This document shows positions 25,605-34,726 of a DNA stretch of 62,554 nucleotides, one piece after another. Every line of letters begins with the position of its first letter. The stretch's first letter is position 1. The notes beneath the pieces are model-generated. The model was given only the letters and a program-made list of their open reading frames with translations, had not been told where the DNA came from and made no database searches. The stretch comes from Ignavibacteriales bacterium (lineage in GTDB: Bacteria; Bacteroidota; Ignavibacteria; Ignavibacteriales; SURF-24). A program made the position numbers and the translations under genes. Location of the stretch: the NCBI GenBank assembly GCA_003599415.1, contig QZKB01000108.1:1-62554 (forward strand). Direction: 5' to 3'.

Positions 25605-27605
25605 GTGAAGAAAATTGTTCTAATGCTTTTGTTTTTAAACGCCTTATTATTTGCACAGGGATATATCTGTGCCGTTGGAGGCGGAAGCGAGGATTACAAT
25701 GACTGGAGCGATAAACCTTACGGCTGGATTGTTCAAAAGGCAGACAGCGGAAAAATAATTATTCTCGGTGCAGGTAATGCAGAAGAATGGCTTCCGAATT
25801 ACTTTAAATATCTTGGGGCAAAAGAAGCATATAACAAAAAAATATCAGACAAAACTACGGCAGATCAGCAATCCACTTACGATGAGATTATAACAGCAAA
25901 AGCAATTTTCATCCGTGGCGGTGATCAGTATGATTATATACGGTACTGGAACAACACCAAAACCGAAGAAGCAATTAAATATGTTTTTAACAACGGCGGA
26001 GTTGTAGCAGGCACAAGCGCAGGTGCAATGGTATTGGGTACAACAGATTTCACTGCAAAGTACGGTACAATCTCTTCAAGAGATGCACTCAGAAATCCCT
26101 ACGACAATAAATTGGATTTAGATACGGCCTTCTTAAACCTTGTTCCGGATGTTTTATTTGATACTCACTTTATTGAACGGGGCAGGCTTGGTAGAATGCT
26201 TTGCTTCCTTAATAAACTCTGCGATTCAAATATTTATACAATAGGAGTAGGAATAGATGATATGACTGCACTATGCATAGATAAAGATAGAATTGGCGAA
26301 GTAATGGGAAGCGGGGCGGTTGCATTTTATTATTCTCTTGAAGGAGAAATCCATGGAATCGGATATGATATTAGCCGCAATTATTTTTCCGATCAGCTTA
26401 CGGCAGGTTTCACTTATGATATGGCAAATATGAAAATTGTATCGATGCCGCCAACCGCTAAAATTATTGAATCTCCGAAAGTGGAAAAAGTAAAGCCATA
26501 TGTGATTTTCAGTGGCTCTGATAATATTGCACAAAACCTGAATAATGGCTTCAAAGAATTTCCTTCTGCCAGCACACAGCCATTTCTTATTTTATATGAT
26601 TCGCAAAGCAAAGCAATTGCAGATACTCTGTTAAAACTCTATTCGTTAGCAGATTCACTCCTTGTCTCAAAAGATTTGACTGACAATCAATATGCAGAAA
26701 ATAAGATTAAAAGCTTTACGAAATTTGTTTTCATAGCTTCAGATTTTTCCTCATACACTTCTCTGATTGATACCAGTGCCTCCATAAGCAAAGTTCTGCA
26801 TGCGGAAATTTCCAAAGATGAAACCGTTTGTTATTTCTGGGGAAGTGCATCAAAACTTATCGGAGAATATTTTGTTGATAACACCGATAAAGACGGGCTT
26901 GCATCTTACCATGGACAGATGACTATAAGGAAAGGGTTAAATCTTCTTGACGATTTTATTTTCCAGCCGATGGTTTGGCAAAACGACGACTTGCTTGAAA
27001 ACAGAGTATCAGCATTACTGTACGGAATGATGCGGAACAGAAAACCCCTGGGGATATTTCTTACTGATGATCAGTACCTGAAAACGGATTCTTATAAAAT
27101 GACTTTATACAGAGGCTTTGATATTCCTTTCATAATTGTAAATGCATGCAATACTACTATTGTCGATTCATCAGTCTATAAAGCAGGAAGCGGTTACCGA
27201 TCAAGACAGGTTGTGGCTATGAACAATTTGCGTTATGGCTTATGCAACCGGGCGCAGAGCAATTACAGTTTTCATTGGGGAGAGTGGGACTTAAGTGATG
27301 CTGTTGAAGGAAACACAACAGATAATCCCTCTTTCGTGCTTGCAAATAATTATCCCAATCCTTTTAATTCCCAGACAGTAATAAGTTATTACATATCCAA
27401 AGCGGGTAATGTTAAATTAACCGTGCATGATGTTTTGGGAAAAGAAATTCTAAAACGAAATATTGGTTTTCAACCGGTGGGATCTTATAAGTATATTTTT
27501 AATGCGGAAGATTCCACAAGTAAAATTCTGCCAAGCGGTGTTTATCTTTTCAGGCTTGAAACGGGTTCTTATTCCTTAACTAAAAAGATGCTGCTTTTAA
27601 AATAA
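25605..27605 (+). CDS. T9SS-exported cyanophycinase-like peptidase (family S51)
   Basis: The 666-residue protein starts at GTG and has a signal peptide. Residues about 18-285 form an S51 domain: 'CAVGGGSEDYNDW', 'FIRGGDQYDYIRYW', the nucleophile motif 'GTSAGAMVLG' (Ser near 138), and 'DTHFIERGRLGRML', the signature that marks cyanophycinases. 'YTIGVGIDDMTALCI' follows. This predicts cleavage of cyanophycin, the Asp-Arg storage polymer, into beta-Asp-Arg. Residues about 300-570 look like a second, degenerate S51-like unit. A T9SS sorting domain ends the protein (NNYPNPFNSQT...LTKKMLLLK), so it should be on the cell surface or released. The likely operon partner iaaA would hydrolyse the dipeptide. 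Confidence 0.88.
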   Translation: MKKIVLMLLFLNALLFAQGYICAVGGGSEDYNDWSDKPYGWIVQKADSGKIIILGAGNAEEWLPNYFKYLGAKEAYNKKISDKTTADQQSTYDEIITAKAIFIRGGDQYDYIRYWNNTKTEEAIKYVFNNGGVVAGTSAGAMVLGTTDFTAKYGTISSRDALRNPYDNKLDLDTAFLNLVPDVLFDTHFIERGRLGRMLCFLNKLCDSNIYTIGVGIDDMTALCIDKDRIGEVMGSGAVAFYYSLEGEIHGIGYDISRNYFSDQLTAGFTYDMANMKIVSMPPTAKIIESPKVEKVKPYVIFSGSDNIAQNLNNGFKEFPSASTQPFLILYDSQSKAIADTLLKLYSLADSLLVSKDLTDNQYAENKIKSFTKFVFIASDFSSYTSLIDTSASISKVLHAEISKDETVCYFWGSASKLIGEYFVDNTDKDGLASYHGQMTIRKGLNLLDDFIFQPMVWQNDDLLENRVSALLYGMMRNRKPLGIFLTDDQYLKTDSYKMTLYRGFDIPFIIVNACNTTIVDSSVYKAGSGYRSRQVVAMNNLRYGLCNRAQSNYSFHWGEWDLSDAVEGNTTDNPSFVLANNYPNPFNSQTVISYYISKAGNVKLTVHDVLGKEILKRNIGFQPVGSYKYIFNAEDSTSKILPSGVYLFRLETGSYSLTKKMLLLK

Positions 27606-27609
27606 CTGC

Positions 27610-27638
27610 CGGGTAATCCAAAATTATTAGATTACCCG
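27610..27638. terminator. hairpin between convergent genes
   Basis: CGGGTAATC (27610-27618) and GATTACCCG (27630-27638) form a perfect nine-pair stem in the 50-base gap between the cyanophycinase gene and the convergent exported-protein gene. T-runs on either side are weak. Termination for both genes is the likely role. Confidence 0.65.
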
Positions 27639-27655
27639 TGCATATGTACTTTCAA

Positions 27656-28546
27656 TTACTTAACTGCATCGCAGTCAAATGGAATATTTTTTAATCCTAT
27701 TCCGTATACTTCCGTTACCCCATATTTATTTCCACCCTGATACTCCTGTGTAAAAGATATATCTGTTAATCTGCAGGTGCCGTCGTTCTTTTTCAGTATA
27801 ACATTAGTATTAATTTCTCTTCGCAAAATATTTCCAAGCAGATCTCTTATAATTCTCCAGTCCTCTTCGACTATTACAATTTTAACCGGAGATTCATTTT
27901 GCCATCCCTGTTTTTTAATTGCTTTAATCATAGAATCTTCAAGTTTAGAATCTTTCTTAAGGGCCTCGGGAAGTTTTTTTAGTTTTGCTGCAACCTGTTC
28001 CCCTGATTTATTCAGGGTAAAAGATCCTTCTGCAAATTTCTTAAGACACTGATCACCATCACCACCATAAAATTCAAATTTAAATTCGTGCATGCCATCA
28101 CTAAGTCCTTTTACCAGCTCAGCCCACTTCTCCGGAACCCCGCCATTAACATCATCCGGATTATCCCCTGCTGACAAATTGAGGTTGATCTGGGCTGTAG
28201 TCCAGGTACTTCCTCCGGGAAAATAATTTTGATTTATAAATCCTTTATCAATACCATCTGCATATACTTTTAAGCGAAAATTGGAATTATTATTAAAACA
28301 ATTCTCGCCTTGTTCTTCTGAAAGTCGTGGAAGACTTTTTTCTAAAAACACTCTTCCATACAATGGATCAGAGATATCAAAAGTGGTTTCATATTTAACC
28401 TGATCTTGCATATCCTTTTTGATTCTCTCTTTTGCCCAGAGAATTTTACCAACATTTTTACGATGTGTTTCGCCTGTCATTCCCTGATCTTGCGAAAAGA
28501 TATTTGTAACAAGAAGCCCAATAAAAAGGAACAATATTTTCTTCAC
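27656..28546 (-). CDS. exported protein of unknown function
   Basis: The 296-residue protein has a clear signal peptide (MKKILFLFIGLLVTNIFSQ). The mature part has a helical, charged N-terminus ('WAKERIKKDMQDQVKYET'), a central beta-rich region with 'FRLKVYADGIDKGFINQNYF' and 'GMHEFKFEFYGGDGDQCLKKFAEGSF', and a C-terminal domain ending 'YGIGLKNIPFDCDAVK'. Two cysteine pairs could be disulfide-bonded in the periplasm. I do not recognise a family. It stands alone on the minus strand between two plus-strand peptidase genes. Confidence 0.7.
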   Translation of the reverse strand: MKKILFLFIGLLVTNIFSQDQGMTGETHRKNVGKILWAKERIKKDMQDQVKYETTFDISDPLYGRVFLEKSLPRLSEEQGENCFNNNSNFRLKVYADGIDKGFINQNYFPGGSTWTTAQINLNLSAGDNPDDVNGGVPEKWAELVKGLSDGMHEFKFEFYGGDGDQCLKKFAEGSFTLNKSGEQVAAKLKKLPEALKKDSKLEDSMIKAIKKQGWQNESPVKIVIVEEDWRIIRDLLGNILRREINTNVILKKNDGTCRLTDISFTQEYQGGNKYGVTEVYGIGLKNIPFDCDAVK

Positions 28547-28706
28547 GATTACCTCCTTAGAATTATTAGTTATGGCGGAATTTTTCAGGAGGATTTTATA
28601 AAGATTTTATTCTATAGTCAAGCAATTTTTCTTTTTGACTGAAAATTTTTCTTTAATTTTATGTTCAAGGAATCACCGATTAAAAAACCAGTTAAACAGG
28701 AATAAA

Positions 28707-30221
28707 ATGAAATCACCAATCGTATTAATAAAAAATATCGGAATGTTTTTACTTCTGTTGCTTTTAAATTATTCGCCCGCCTTCGCGCAGGAACTGCAAA
28801 CACCGCTTGAAATATCCTCATTCACAAAACTTTCTTCGTACGATGGGATAATTGCCTTTATTAATGAAGCAGCCAGGGTGAATAAGAACATCAAAATTGA
28901 TTTCATCGGTGAATCATCCGAGGGACGAAAAATTCCTGCTCTCAAAATTTCAAATAGAGAATTCGGAAAAGACAAAAGTAAAATCAAAGTTCTTATTTTT
29001 GCACAGCAACATGGAAACGAACCATCCGGAAAGGAAGGAGCGCTTTTATTAATAAAAGATTTTGCCGAAGGAAAGCTCAACAAATTATTAAAAAGGATCG
29101 ATCTCATTCTTATTCCGCAGATGAATGCCGATGGCGGAGAAATGAATAAACGTTACAACGGACAAGGTTTAGACCTTAACAGAAATCATCTTATTCTGAC
29201 GGCACCTGAAACTCGGGCGTTGCACAATTTATTTAATCAGTATCTTCCGGAAGCAACTTTGGACGTACATGAATATTATCCTTATGGTGAGGAATGGATT
29301 AAGTTTGGTGCTCGCAAAAATAATGATGAGCAGATTGGCAGTGTCACCAACATAAACGTTTCTTCAATAATTAAAAAACTGCAAAGAGAAGTTTTTATTC
29401 CTTACATAAAAGAACATTTGAAGAAAAACGGATTTAGTTGTTTCGAATATATTCCGGGTGGTGTTCCTGAAAAAGAATATATCCGCTTAAGCACTTTTGA
29501 TATTAACGACGGCAGACAAAGTTTCGGAAGTATGAATTCCTTCTCGATGATTTTCGAAGGGAAGAACGGAAGAGATTCAATCGATAATATTAAACATCGC
29601 GCATTAAGCAGATACACAACACTCAAAGGGTATCTGCAATTTATTTATGATAACAAAGACAAAATTAAAAATTTAGTAAGCGTCGAAAGAAAAAAATTAA
29701 TTAACGCAAAACCCGGTGACCCTGTTGCTATCCAAATGAATCACTTCAAAGACGGCAGCAAACTTACCTTGACAATGCAGTCAACATATTCAAATAAAGA
29801 TACACTTGTTACAATTGAAAATTATCGTCCGTTAGTAAAGCCAATCTTGGAAGTAGATCGGCCGGTTGGTTATCTTATTCCTAAAGTTTCTAATGAACTT
29901 GTTGAATGGATGAAGCGGCAGAATTTTACATTCTCACCTTTTGATTCAAAGGAAAAAATGAAAGTAGAACAATATCTTATCACTAAAGTTGATTCCATTG
30001 ATTTTGAAGGCGACATGGTTATTAATCCAACTGTGGAGAAAAAAGTAATCGCTTTAACAAATGCTTCTGATTACTGCTTCATACCAACGAATCAATTAGC
30101 AGGAAATATAATTGTGCAGGCGCTTGAACCGCAATCAATGATCAGACTGGCAACATATAAAATGTTTGAACATCTTGTTCGTGTAAATGAAAATTATCCT
30201 ATACTTCGGATTGTGAAATAA
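28707..30221 (+). CDS. exported M14-family zinc carboxypeptidase
   Basis: I place the start at ATG 28707, behind an AGGA site and giving a proper signal peptide (MKSPIVLIKNIGMFLLLLLLN). A longer frame to 28635 lacks these. The 504-residue protein carries the M14 catalytic set: the zinc ligands in 'QQHGNEPSGKEGAL' and 'LDVHEYYPYG', 'QMNADGGEMNKRYNGQGLDLNRNH' for substrate binding, and the general-base glutamate in 'FSMIFEGKNGRDS'. It should trim C-terminal residues or cell-wall peptides in the periplasm. It is followed by D-cysteine desulfhydrase and beta-lactamase-like genes in the same direction. Confidence 0.9.
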   Translation: MKSPIVLIKNIGMFLLLLLLNYSPAFAQELQTPLEISSFTKLSSYDGIIAFINEAARVNKNIKIDFIGESSEGRKIPALKISNREFGKDKSKIKVLIFAQQHGNEPSGKEGALLLIKDFAEGKLNKLLKRIDLILIPQMNADGGEMNKRYNGQGLDLNRNHLILTAPETRALHNLFNQYLPEATLDVHEYYPYGEEWIKFGARKNNDEQIGSVTNINVSSIIKKLQREVFIPYIKEHLKKNGFSCFEYIPGGVPEKEYIRLSTFDINDGRQSFGSMNSFSMIFEGKNGRDSIDNIKHRALSRYTTLKGYLQFIYDNKDKIKNLVSVERKKLINAKPGDPVAIQMNHFKDGSKLTLTMQSTYSNKDTLVTIENYRPLVKPILEVDRPVGYLIPKVSNELVEWMKRQNFTFSPFDSKEKMKVEQYLITKVDSIDFEGDMVINPTVEKKVIALTNASDYCFIPTNQLAGNIIVQALEPQSMIRLATYKMFEHLVRVNENYPILRIVK

Positions 30222-30255
30222 ATATCTAAATATTCTCATTCATTTAGGAGAACCA

Positions 30256-31254
30256 ATGTTAGAAAAATTTGAACGTATTCACCTTGCAAATCTTCCTACT
30301 CCGCTTGAAGATGCGCCGCGCTTTGCAAATGAAACAGGATTATCAAAACTTCTTTTTAAGAGAGACGACTTAACCGGTCTTGCCGGCGGAGGAAATAAAG
30401 CAAGAAAACTGGAATTCGATTTTGTTAATATCATTAAAGGTGGATATGACGTTGTTATTACAACGGGAGGAGTACAATCCAACCACGCACGAATGACGGC
30501 TGCTGCAGCACGAAAATTAAATCTTGATATTAAACTTGTTCTGGGTGGAGCAGACTTTAAAAAATGCCAAGGTAATCTTTTGCTTGATGTTCTGTTTGAT
30601 GCTGAGATCCGCTTCCTTATTGACGACGATGAAAATGATCACTTAAATGCTGCAATGGAAAAATGGGCAGATGAATTAAGGGAACAGGGACGCAAGCCTT
30701 ACGTTATTCCGATTGGAGGAAGTACCGGCCTGGCTGCATTGGGTTATGTTAACGCGATGAAAGAATTATCTGAACAGTTCGGGCAGGGTAAAGTTCAGGT
30801 TGTTTTAACCGTTGGATCCTGCGGAACATTCGCCGGAGTAATTCTTGGTGCAAAATTATTTATGCCCAACGCAAGGATTATCGGAGTAAGCGTTTCAAGA
30901 ACGGCAGAAGCAATTAAAACAAGAACACTCGAGTTAATTAAAGAAAGTAAAAACCTGCTTGAAGTAAATCCTGAAATTAAATTGGACGACATAGAAATTT
31001 ACGAAGACTACCGGGGCACATACGGAATACCGACAGAAGCCGGGAAAAAAGCAGTAATAGATTGTGCGAGAGCAGAAGGAATAATTCTGGATTTGGTTTA
31101 TACGGGAAAAGCAATGTCCGGTTTAATTGATCTTGCAAACAAAGGTAAAATTGACAAAAACGTTCCGGTAATTTTTGTTCATACAGGCGGCTTCCCGTCA
31201 ATCTTTTCTTTTGCAGATGAGTTTAATGATATGGCTAAGATTACCAAAATGTAA
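30256..31254 (+). CDS. dcyD: D-cysteine desulfhydrase family PLP enzyme
   Basis: The 332-residue protein belongs to the D-cysteine desulfhydrase / ACC deaminase group of fold-type II PLP enzymes. It has 'LFKRDDLTGLAGGGNKARKLEF' with the PLP-binding Lys, 'TTGGVQSNHARMTAAAARKL', 'GGSTGLAALGYVNAMKEL', 'TVGSCGTFAG' for the phosphate and 'DLVYTGKAMSGL' near the C-terminus. D-cysteine to pyruvate, sulfide and ammonia is the best guess; ACC deamination is less likely but cannot be excluded by sequence alone. It lacks a signal peptide, so it is cytoplasmic. It is 34 bases after the carboxypeptidase and 11 bases before the HEAT/beta-lactamase gene, suggesting an operon. Confidence 0.82.
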   Translation: MLEKFERIHLANLPTPLEDAPRFANETGLSKLLFKRDDLTGLAGGGNKARKLEFDFVNIIKGGYDVVITTGGVQSNHARMTAAAARKLNLDIKLVLGGADFKKCQGNLLLDVLFDAEIRFLIDDDENDHLNAAMEKWADELREQGRKPYVIPIGGSTGLAALGYVNAMKELSEQFGQGKVQVVLTVGSCGTFAGVILGAKLFMPNARIIGVSVSRTAEAIKTRTLELIKESKNLLEVNPEIKLDDIEIYEDYRGTYGIPTEAGKKAVIDCARAEGIILDLVYTGKAMSGLIDLANKGKIDKNVPVIFVHTGGFPSIFSFADEFNDMAKITKM

Positions 31255-31265
31255 ATCAACAGAGG

Positions 31266-32870
31266 ATGAAAATGTTTTTATCAAAGCGTCTTTGTTTTGT
31301 AATATTATTCTTATTAACGAGCTTCCAGATTCATCCGCAGGAAAAAGATTTTTCTGTTCGGACCTTCATTCAAATACTGAATGATAAAAATCTAAGTGAT
31401 GAAGAACGGGAGAAAGCCGTTGATAATCTTGAATCAATTAAAGCAACAGATAAAGAAACTATTGCAGCTTTGATTAATTGTCTCTCAGATAAAAATCCTT
31501 TCCTTGTTGGAAGGGCCGTAAAAGCATTAACTAAGATTGGAAAACCGGCAATTGAAAATCTTGTTTCTGCTTTACAGAATGAAGATGAAAGTATAAGATG
31601 GGGTGCATCAATTGTATTTAGTAAACTTGGTAAAGAAGCTTCTCCTGCACTTCCCTATTTAATTGAAGCGTTAAAAGATAAAAATGAAAACATAAGATAT
31701 TGCTCGGCTATAGCGTTGGGTAATTTAGAAACCGTCTCATCGCCTGCCGTAATTGAAATTCAAAAGCTGCTGTTCGACAGTGATGATGATGTTAGATGGG
31801 CAGCTCATTTTTCTTTAAATAAAATTGAAAAGAAGGCTCTTCATTATCCGGTTGATTTGGCGGCAAAGATTTCTGCAGTGGATAGTCTTACTCCTGTTTT
31901 GATGAAGGAGTTAAAAGTACCCGGTGTTTCTGTTTCAATTATTTCTGATTATAAGCTAGTCTCTTCGAAACAATTTGGTTTAGCAAATGTGAACGAAAAG
32001 ATTCCCGTAACAAGCGAATCGGTGTTCGAAGCCTGTTCAATGACAAAACCAATGTTTGCATACGTAGCCCTGAAGCTTGTTGATGAAGGAAAACTTGATC
32101 TTGATAAGCCGCTTTATAATTATCTTGAAGAAAAATTTATCTGTGAAAATAATTATGATAAATTAATTACGGCAAGAATGATTCTTTCTCACTCAAGCGG
32201 TTTACCAAACTGGCGCAAAGGTGAAGAAGAAAGAGAAGGGCCAATACCAATTTATTTTAAGCCCGGAACTCAGTTCAGTTATTCCGGTGAAGGCATGTTT
32301 TATCTGCAAAGAGTAATTGAAAAGATAACCGGCGAATCTCTTAATGCTTTGTCTAGAAGAATTCTGTTCGTTCCGCTTGGATTAACACATACAAGTTTCG
32401 TATGGACGAATGAGATCGATTCTTTTATTTCCGCCGGACACGATACGGCAGGAAATTATTTAACCAGATCAAAATATACTCATGCTAATTCCGCGTACAC
32501 ACTTTACACTACTCCGGAAGAGTACGCAAAATTTCTTGTTGAAATAATGAGACCAGGCAGAAATGAAAATTCTTCTTTATCTGAAAAGATGAAAGAAGAA
32601 ATGATTACTCCGCAAGTTGGAGTATATGTTAGAGAGCCAATTGACAGGCCTGGCAATGCACTTGGTTTGTCAGTCAGTTGGGGATTAGGCTGGGCAATTG
32701 ATTCCACGGCTTCCGGAAAAATCATTTATCACAGCGGGGCAAACAGAACAGGATTCAGATGCTACAGCCAGTTCAATCCTGCCAAAGGAAGCGGAATAGT
32801 TATAATGACAAACGGATTGAACGGAAGCGATTTATGGCGGAGAATAATCAGCAATATCGGAGATCTATAA
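31266..32870 (+). CDS. exported HEAT-repeat / serine beta-lactamase-like fusion protein
   Basis: This 534-residue protein has a signal peptide (MFLSKRLCFVILFLLTSFQIHPQ). Residues about 35-195 form HEAT repeats ('IAALINCLSDKNPFLVGRAVKALTKIG', 'ALQNEDESIRWGASIVFSKLG', 'ALKDKNENIRYCSAIALGNLE'). A class C beta-lactamase/DD-peptidase-type domain then runs from about 210 to the end: the S-x-x-K nucleophile motif is 'SMTK', the second motif is YSG (Y-x-N variant) in 'FSYSGEGM', and the third is HSG in 'IIYHSGANRTG'. It is probably a periplasmic esterase or peptidase rather than an antibiotic-resistance enzyme. Its stop directly abuts a palindromic repeat that can act as terminator. Confidence 0.87.
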   Translation: MKMFLSKRLCFVILFLLTSFQIHPQEKDFSVRTFIQILNDKNLSDEEREKAVDNLESIKATDKETIAALINCLSDKNPFLVGRAVKALTKIGKPAIENLVSALQNEDESIRWGASIVFSKLGKEASPALPYLIEALKDKNENIRYCSAIALGNLETVSSPAVIEIQKLLFDSDDDVRWAAHFSLNKIEKKALHYPVDLAAKISAVDSLTPVLMKELKVPGVSVSIISDYKLVSSKQFGLANVNEKIPVTSESVFEACSMTKPMFAYVALKLVDEGKLDLDKPLYNYLEEKFICENNYDKLITARMILSHSSGLPNWRKGEEEREGPIPIYFKPGTQFSYSGEGMFYLQRVIEKITGESLNALSRRILFVPLGLTHTSFVWTNEIDSFISAGHDTAGNYLTRSKYTHANSAYTLYTTPEEYAKFLVEIMRPGRNENSSLSEKMKEEMITPQVGVYVREPIDRPGNALGLSVSWGLGWAIDSTASGKIIYHSGANRTGFRCYSQFNPAKGSGIVIMTNGLNGSDLWRRIISNIGDL

Positions 32871-32928
32871 AAGCCCATCCAACCCCTGCCTTGCCGGCAG
32901 GCAGGCTTCCCCAAGGGAAGGGCTTTTT
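32871..32928. repeat. AAGCCC...GGGCTT palindromic repeat, copy 2, with a nested palindrome; likely terminator
   Basis: AAGCCC starts at 32871, one base after the stop of the fusion gene, and AGGGCTTTTT ends at 32928. Between them, CCTGCC...GGCAGG with an inner GCCGGC sits in the middle of the CCC/GGG stem seen in the other copies. The T-run makes it a good intrinsic terminator for the plus-strand gene. Its last two bases overlap the stop codon of the convergent amidohydrolase gene. Confidence 0.75.
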
Positions 32929-34645
32929 AAAAAGTATTGGTCTTAACTCTGTAAACTTCTCTTCCTCCAAAAATAGTATGCAGAACTTTTGCTTTACTTA
33001 TTTCATTAACCGGAATATCAAACAGGTTTTTATCCAGGACAATCATATCTGCGCTTTTACCAACTTCAATTGAGCCGGTTTCTTTTTCAAGAAAGTTTGC
33101 ATACGCGCCGTTTATTGTAAAGCTTTTAATCATTTGCTCAAGAGTTACCCGTTCTTCCGGCCAAAGAACCTCATCCGGATCATTTATATCCAATTTGCTT
33201 CTTGTAATTCCGCTCTGTATTGCATTTAAAGGATTGCACGGAATTGTTACGGCATAATCACTTCCAGATGCAACAACAACTCCTGCATCAAAAAAGCTTT
33301 TCATCGGATACTCCTCGTCGGCCCGTTTCTGCCCCAGATATGGCAGTTGAATTTTATAATAGTAATCATCTTTTGAAAACCAGTATGGCTGCGGAAGAGC
33401 AACAACACCCAGCTCTTTAAATCGTTTAATATCCTTTTGATCTACAAGCTGTAAATGTGTAATTGAATTTCTTGAATCCCTTTTACCATTTTTAGAAGCG
33501 GCATATTCAAAGGCATCAAGTATAACGGATGTAGCAGCATCACCAATTGAATGGACATGAATCTGAAATTTATTTTTATCAAGCTCAGAACATATTTCAT
33601 TCAGCTTATCTGTTTTCCACAAATATTCTCCATATGATTCCGATAAATGTTTATAAGGCTCTTTAAGATAAGCTGTGCTGCCTTCAACTACGCCGTCAAT
33701 AAATATTTTTGCAGAGTTGATGCGGAATAATTTTCCTTTGACTTTTTCTCTGTTTCTAATTATTGGCTTAACCTGGTCTAAATCTTTTTCGGGATCAACA
33801 TATAATGATGCGCAGAAATGCATAGATAATTTATTCTGCTCATCAAGATTCCTATACGCATTAAAGTCATTTCCATCAACATCAACTGAAGCGTCATGCG
33901 AAGTTGTAATTCCAAATGAAGCAGCCATTTGCTGATAATACAGAATTGCTTCTTCAAGCTGCTCAACTGTATAATCAGGAAACAAATGGTTCACAAGGTC
34001 AGAGGCATTTTCTCTTAATGTACCGGTTGGCTCTCCTGTTTTTGGATCACGTTCAATTACACCACCTTCGGGATCTTTGGTGTCTTTGGTTATCCCGGCA
34101 AGTTCAAGTGTTTTTGAATTCACCCATTTTGCATGTCCTCCGTCATCAGAAATTAATACAGGTATATCTCTAACTACTTCATCTATAATTTTTTTATCGG
34201 GACCTGTCTTTCCAAATAAAGTGTTTACCCAGCCCCGGCCTTTAATAAACTTATCATTCGGATGAGTGTCTGCAAAATCTTTTATTGCTTTCTGATATTC
34301 TTTAACTGATTTCAGTCTATTCAGCATAACATCATAAAGCTGATGAGCTGCCCCGTAAGCCGGATGGCAATGGCTGTCTATAAATCCCGGCAAAACTAAT
34401 TTCTTTTTCAGGTCAATTACTTCTGTTAATTTGCCGATATACTTTTCAACATCAGTATCCTTGCCTACAAAAATTATTTTGCCATTTTTAACTGCAACTG
34501 CTTCAGCAATAGTATTAAGGCCATCAACAGTATAGATGTATCCATTCTTTAAAACAAGATCGGCAATATTTGAGTTGTTACCGCAGCAGGTAAACAAAAA
34601 AGCTGAAAGGAGAATAACGAAATAATTTATAAGAGATTTTTTCAT
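32927..34645 (-). CDS. lipoprotein amidohydrolase, YtcJ-like (amidohydrolase family 3)
   Basis: The 572-residue protein has a lipoprotein signal: 'LSAFLFTCCGNN' fits a lipobox with Cys near residue 20. The metal-dependent amidohydrolase domain shows 'GFIDSHCHPAYGAAHQL' (H-x-H metal ligands), 'KFIKGRGW', 'KIFIDGVVEGSTAYLKEPY', 'QIHVHSIGDAA' and 'VVASGSDYAV' with the metal-binding Asp. YtcJ-like enzymes hydrolyse N-substituted amides or formamides; the substrate here is unknown. It would be anchored in a membrane facing the periplasm. It lies 81 bases downstream of an OSBS/racemase-like gene on the same strand, with a terminator between them. Confidence 0.88.
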   Translation of the reverse strand: MKKSLINYFVILLSAFLFTCCGNNSNIADLVLKNGYIYTVDGLNTIAEAVAVKNGKIIFVGKDTDVEKYIGKLTEVIDLKKKLVLPGFIDSHCHPAYGAAHQLYDVMLNRLKSVKEYQKAIKDFADTHPNDKFIKGRGWVNTLFGKTGPDKKIIDEVVRDIPVLISDDGGHAKWVNSKTLELAGITKDTKDPEGGVIERDPKTGEPTGTLRENASDLVNHLFPDYTVEQLEEAILYYQQMAASFGITTSHDASVDVDGNDFNAYRNLDEQNKLSMHFCASLYVDPEKDLDQVKPIIRNREKVKGKLFRINSAKIFIDGVVEGSTAYLKEPYKHLSESYGEYLWKTDKLNEICSELDKNKFQIHVHSIGDAATSVILDAFEYAASKNGKRDSRNSITHLQLVDQKDIKRFKELGVVALPQPYWFSKDDYYYKIQLPYLGQKRADEEYPMKSFFDAGVVVASGSDYAVTIPCNPLNAIQSGITRSKLDINDPDEVLWPEERVTLEQMIKSFTINGAYANFLEKETGSIEVGKSADMIVLDKNLFDIPVNEISKAKVLHTIFGGREVYRVKTNTF

Positions 34646-34677
34646 GCTGACTTGCCTTTTAATTCTTCTAAATAAAA

Positions 34678-34695
34678 CCCCGGTTAAAACCGGGG
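34678..34695. terminator. intrinsic terminator
   Basis: CCCCGGTT (34678-34685) and AACCGGGG (34688-34695) form an eight-pair GC-rich stem. On the minus strand it is followed by TTTTATTT, so it should stop transcription of the racemase gene before the amidohydrolase gene, which then needs its own promoter. Confidence 0.85.
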
Positions 34696-34726
34696 GCTAT
34701 TTAAAAAATATAAGAAATAAAACCAA

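Noticed and set aside
28635..28706. Upstream start for the M14 carboxypeptidase
   Set aside because: The extra 24 residues are hydrophilic and would bury the signal peptide; ATG 28707 has a better ribosome-binding site.
31266..32870. Antibiotic-resistance beta-lactamase
   Set aside because: The active-site motifs fit the broad class C/DD-peptidase/esterase group, but the HEAT fusion and YSG/HSG variants do not support a resistance enzyme.
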